From an uncultured Collinsella sp. (GTDB taxonomy: Bacteria > Actinomycetota > Coriobacteriia > Coriobacteriales > Coriobacteriaceae), in NCBI GenBank assembly GCA_900766165.1, contig CAAFUK010000065.1, forward strand, positions 1 through 64,000: 64,000 nt of DNA, written 5' to 3'. The translations under genes and the position numbers were made by a program. This document shows, piece by piece, positions 62,599 to 64,000 of the stretch. The first letter of the stretch is position 1, and every line of letters starts with the position of its first letter. The notes under the pieces were generated by a model, which was not told the origin of the DNA, searched no databases, and saw only the letters and a program-made list of their open reading frames with translations.

Positions 62599-64000
62599 AT
62601 GGACGCAACCGCAATTATCCTCGCTGCCGGCGAGGGCACCCGCATGAAGTCGAACCACTGCAAGGTTTCGCACAAGATCCTGGGCAAGCCCATGGTCCAG
62701 TGGATCGTCGACGCTACCATCAAGGCCGGCTGCAACCGCGTCGTGGTCGTCATCGGCAGCCACGCCGACGAGATGCGCGCCCTCATCGACGGCGCCTACG
62801 CCAACAGTGCCACCAAGGTCGAGTGCGTTGAGCAGACCGAGCGCCTGGGCACCGGTCACGCCGTGAAGGTCGCGCTCGAGGCCTGCGGCATCACGCAAGG
62901 CCCCGTCGTCGTGCTCAACGGCGACTTGCCGCTCATCACCGCCGACACCGTCGCCAAGTTCGCGCAGACCGTCGCTACCGGCGAGCTCGCCTGCACCGTC
63001 ATGACCATGACCCCGCCCGATCCTTTCGGCTACGGCCGCATCAAGCTGGGCGCCGACGGCCAGATCGAGCGCATCATCGAGCAGAAGGACTGCACGCCCG
63101 AGCAGGCCGCCACGCTGCTCGAGTGCAACGCCGGCTGCTACGCCTTCGACGGCGCGCAGCTCGCCGCCCACATCAACGAGATCGGCAACGACAACGCGCA
63201 GTCCGAGTACTACCTGCCCGACATGCTCGAGATCCTCAAAGGCCACGCCCAGGCCGTCTCCATCTTCCACTGCGACGACTACCGCGACGGCCTGGGCGTC
63301 AACAGCCGCATTCAGCTCGCGCAGCTCACCGCCATCGCGCGCGACCGCATCAACGAGCACTGGATGGCCGAGGGCGTCACGTTCATCGATCCCACACAGG
63401 CCTGGATCGGTCCCGATGCCGTCATCGGCCGCGACACCGTCGTGTGGCCGCAGACGCACCTGATCGGCCACGTCACCGTGGGCGAGGAGTGCCAGCTTGG
63501 CCCCAACAGCCGCCTCACCGACACCACCGTCGGCAGCGGCTGCGTCATCGATGAGACTATCGCCATCGAGGCCGTCATCGAGAACGGCGTCGACTGCGGC
63601 CCACGCGCCTACCTGCGCCCGGGCACCCACATGCTCGACGGATCCAAGGCCGGAACGCACGTGGAGATCAAGAAGTCCACGATCGGCGAGGGCTCCAAGG
63701 TGCCGCACCTGTCCTACATCGGCGACACCACCATGGGCTCCGGCGTCAACGTGGGCGCGGGCTCCATCACCTGCAACTACGATGGCGTGCACAAGCACAA
63801 GACCGTCATCGGCAAGGACGCCTTCATTGGCTCCGACACCATGATGGTCGCGCCCGCCCAGATCGGCGACGGCGCACTCGTGGCCGCCGGCTCCGTCATC
63901 ACCGAGCCGGTCCCGGCCGACGCACTTGGTCTGGGCCGCGCCCGTCAGGTAAATATTGAGGGCTGGGCCGCCGATTACCGCCGCCGCCTGCACGAGGACG
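62599..64000 (+). CDS. glmU: Bifunctional GlmU (UDP-GlcNAc synthesis), truncated by window end
   Basis: 467 codons are visible, with no stop before the window edge; the family is about 455-480 residues, so little is missing. The N-terminal uridyltransferase has the nucleotide signature LAAGEGTRMKS, GDLPLI and FGYGRI. The C-terminal left-handed beta-helix shows hexapeptide repeats and acetyltransferase residues (PRAYLRPGTH, EIKKSTIGEGSKVPHLSYIGD, NYDGVHKHKT). It makes UDP-GlcNAc for peptidoglycan. The start follows CAGGAGATCAC. Confidence 0.96.
   Translation, partial: MDATAIILAAGEGTRMKSNHCKVSHKILGKPMVQWIVDATIKAGCNRVVVVIGSHADEMRALIDGAYANSATKVECVEQTERLGTGHAVKVALEACGITQGPVVVLNGDLPLITADTVAKFAQTVATGELACTVMTMTPPDPFGYGRIKLGADGQIERIIEQKDCTPEQAATLLECNAGCYAFDGAQLAAHINEIGNDNAQSEYYLPDMLEILKGHAQAVSIFHCDDYRDGLGVNSRIQLAQLTAIARDRINEHWMAEGVTFIDPTQAWIGPDAVIGRDTVVWPQTHLIGHVTVGEECQLGPNSRLTDTTVGSGCVIDETIAIEAVIENGVDCGPRAYLRPGTHMLDGSKAGTHVEIKKSTIGEGSKVPHLSYIGDTTMGSGVNVGAGSITCNYDGVHKHKTVIGKDAFIGSDTMMVAPAQIGDGALVAAGSVITEPVPADALGLGRARQVNIEGWAADYRRRLHED

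Overview
The window is high-GC DNA with the gene content of a strictly anaerobic, fermentative gut actinobacterium of the class Coriobacteriia; Collinsella is my best guess. This is inference from gene content and style: PTS sugar uptake, an Ech-type hydrogenase, LPXTG surface proteins, ECF transporters and an SLC11-type Mg transporter like that of Eggerthella. Bases 1-22 are Illumina adapter, so base 1 is a contig end. The right edge cuts through glmU.

Layout. 23-4184: sugar operon (split transketolase, L-fucose/arabinose isomerase-like protein) with a divergently spaced LacI-type regulator and shared operator-like motifs. 4367-8440: beta-glucoside operon (BglG/LicT antiterminator, PTS EIIBC, 6-phospho-beta-glucosidase) with three RAT antiterminator sites. 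8540-10514: nucleoside hydrolase and ribokinase. 10702-12918: OatA-like acyltransferase. 13359-16474: NRAMP-related transporter with a Mg-type binding site, coupled to an MgtE-like sensor protein. 16795-22581: envelope and membrane proteins, including a polysaccharide-deacetylase-like protein with lost active-site residues, a stand-alone cyanophycin-synthetase N-domain protein, a CNNM/CorC protein and a hemolysin III protein. 22768-25071: alpha/beta hydrolase and a DUF362 ferredoxin-like protein.

25332-34147: an FtsX-type exporter, an ABC-2 exporter and a divergent histidine kinase/response regulator pair that probably controls the latter. 34755-42046: a giant vWA and isopeptide-repeat surface adhesin, split in two by an apparent frameshift before its LPTTG anchor. 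42538-48188: a five-gene Ech [NiFe] hydrogenase operon whose two membrane subunits, EchA and EchB, are fused. 49319-51349: an old-yellow-enzyme flavoprotein. 51802-51878: initiator tRNA. 52075-57672: coaX, an AAA/DUF4143 ATPase bracketed by palindromic repeats, a biotin-ligase-like protein, a FolP-FolK fusion with a large insertion, and a sirtuin. 57808-64000: exonuclease III, an ECF transporter operon and glmU.

The most unusual non-coding content is a family of about 150-bp fold-back repeats in two types (A and B), accompanied by a 36-bp motif (C), in three intergenic regions (34.2-34.6, 42.2-42.4 and 58.6-59.1 kb). One base change in the type A arms is matched by a compensating change in the other arm. 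There is no CRISPR array, rRNA or complete insertion sequence.
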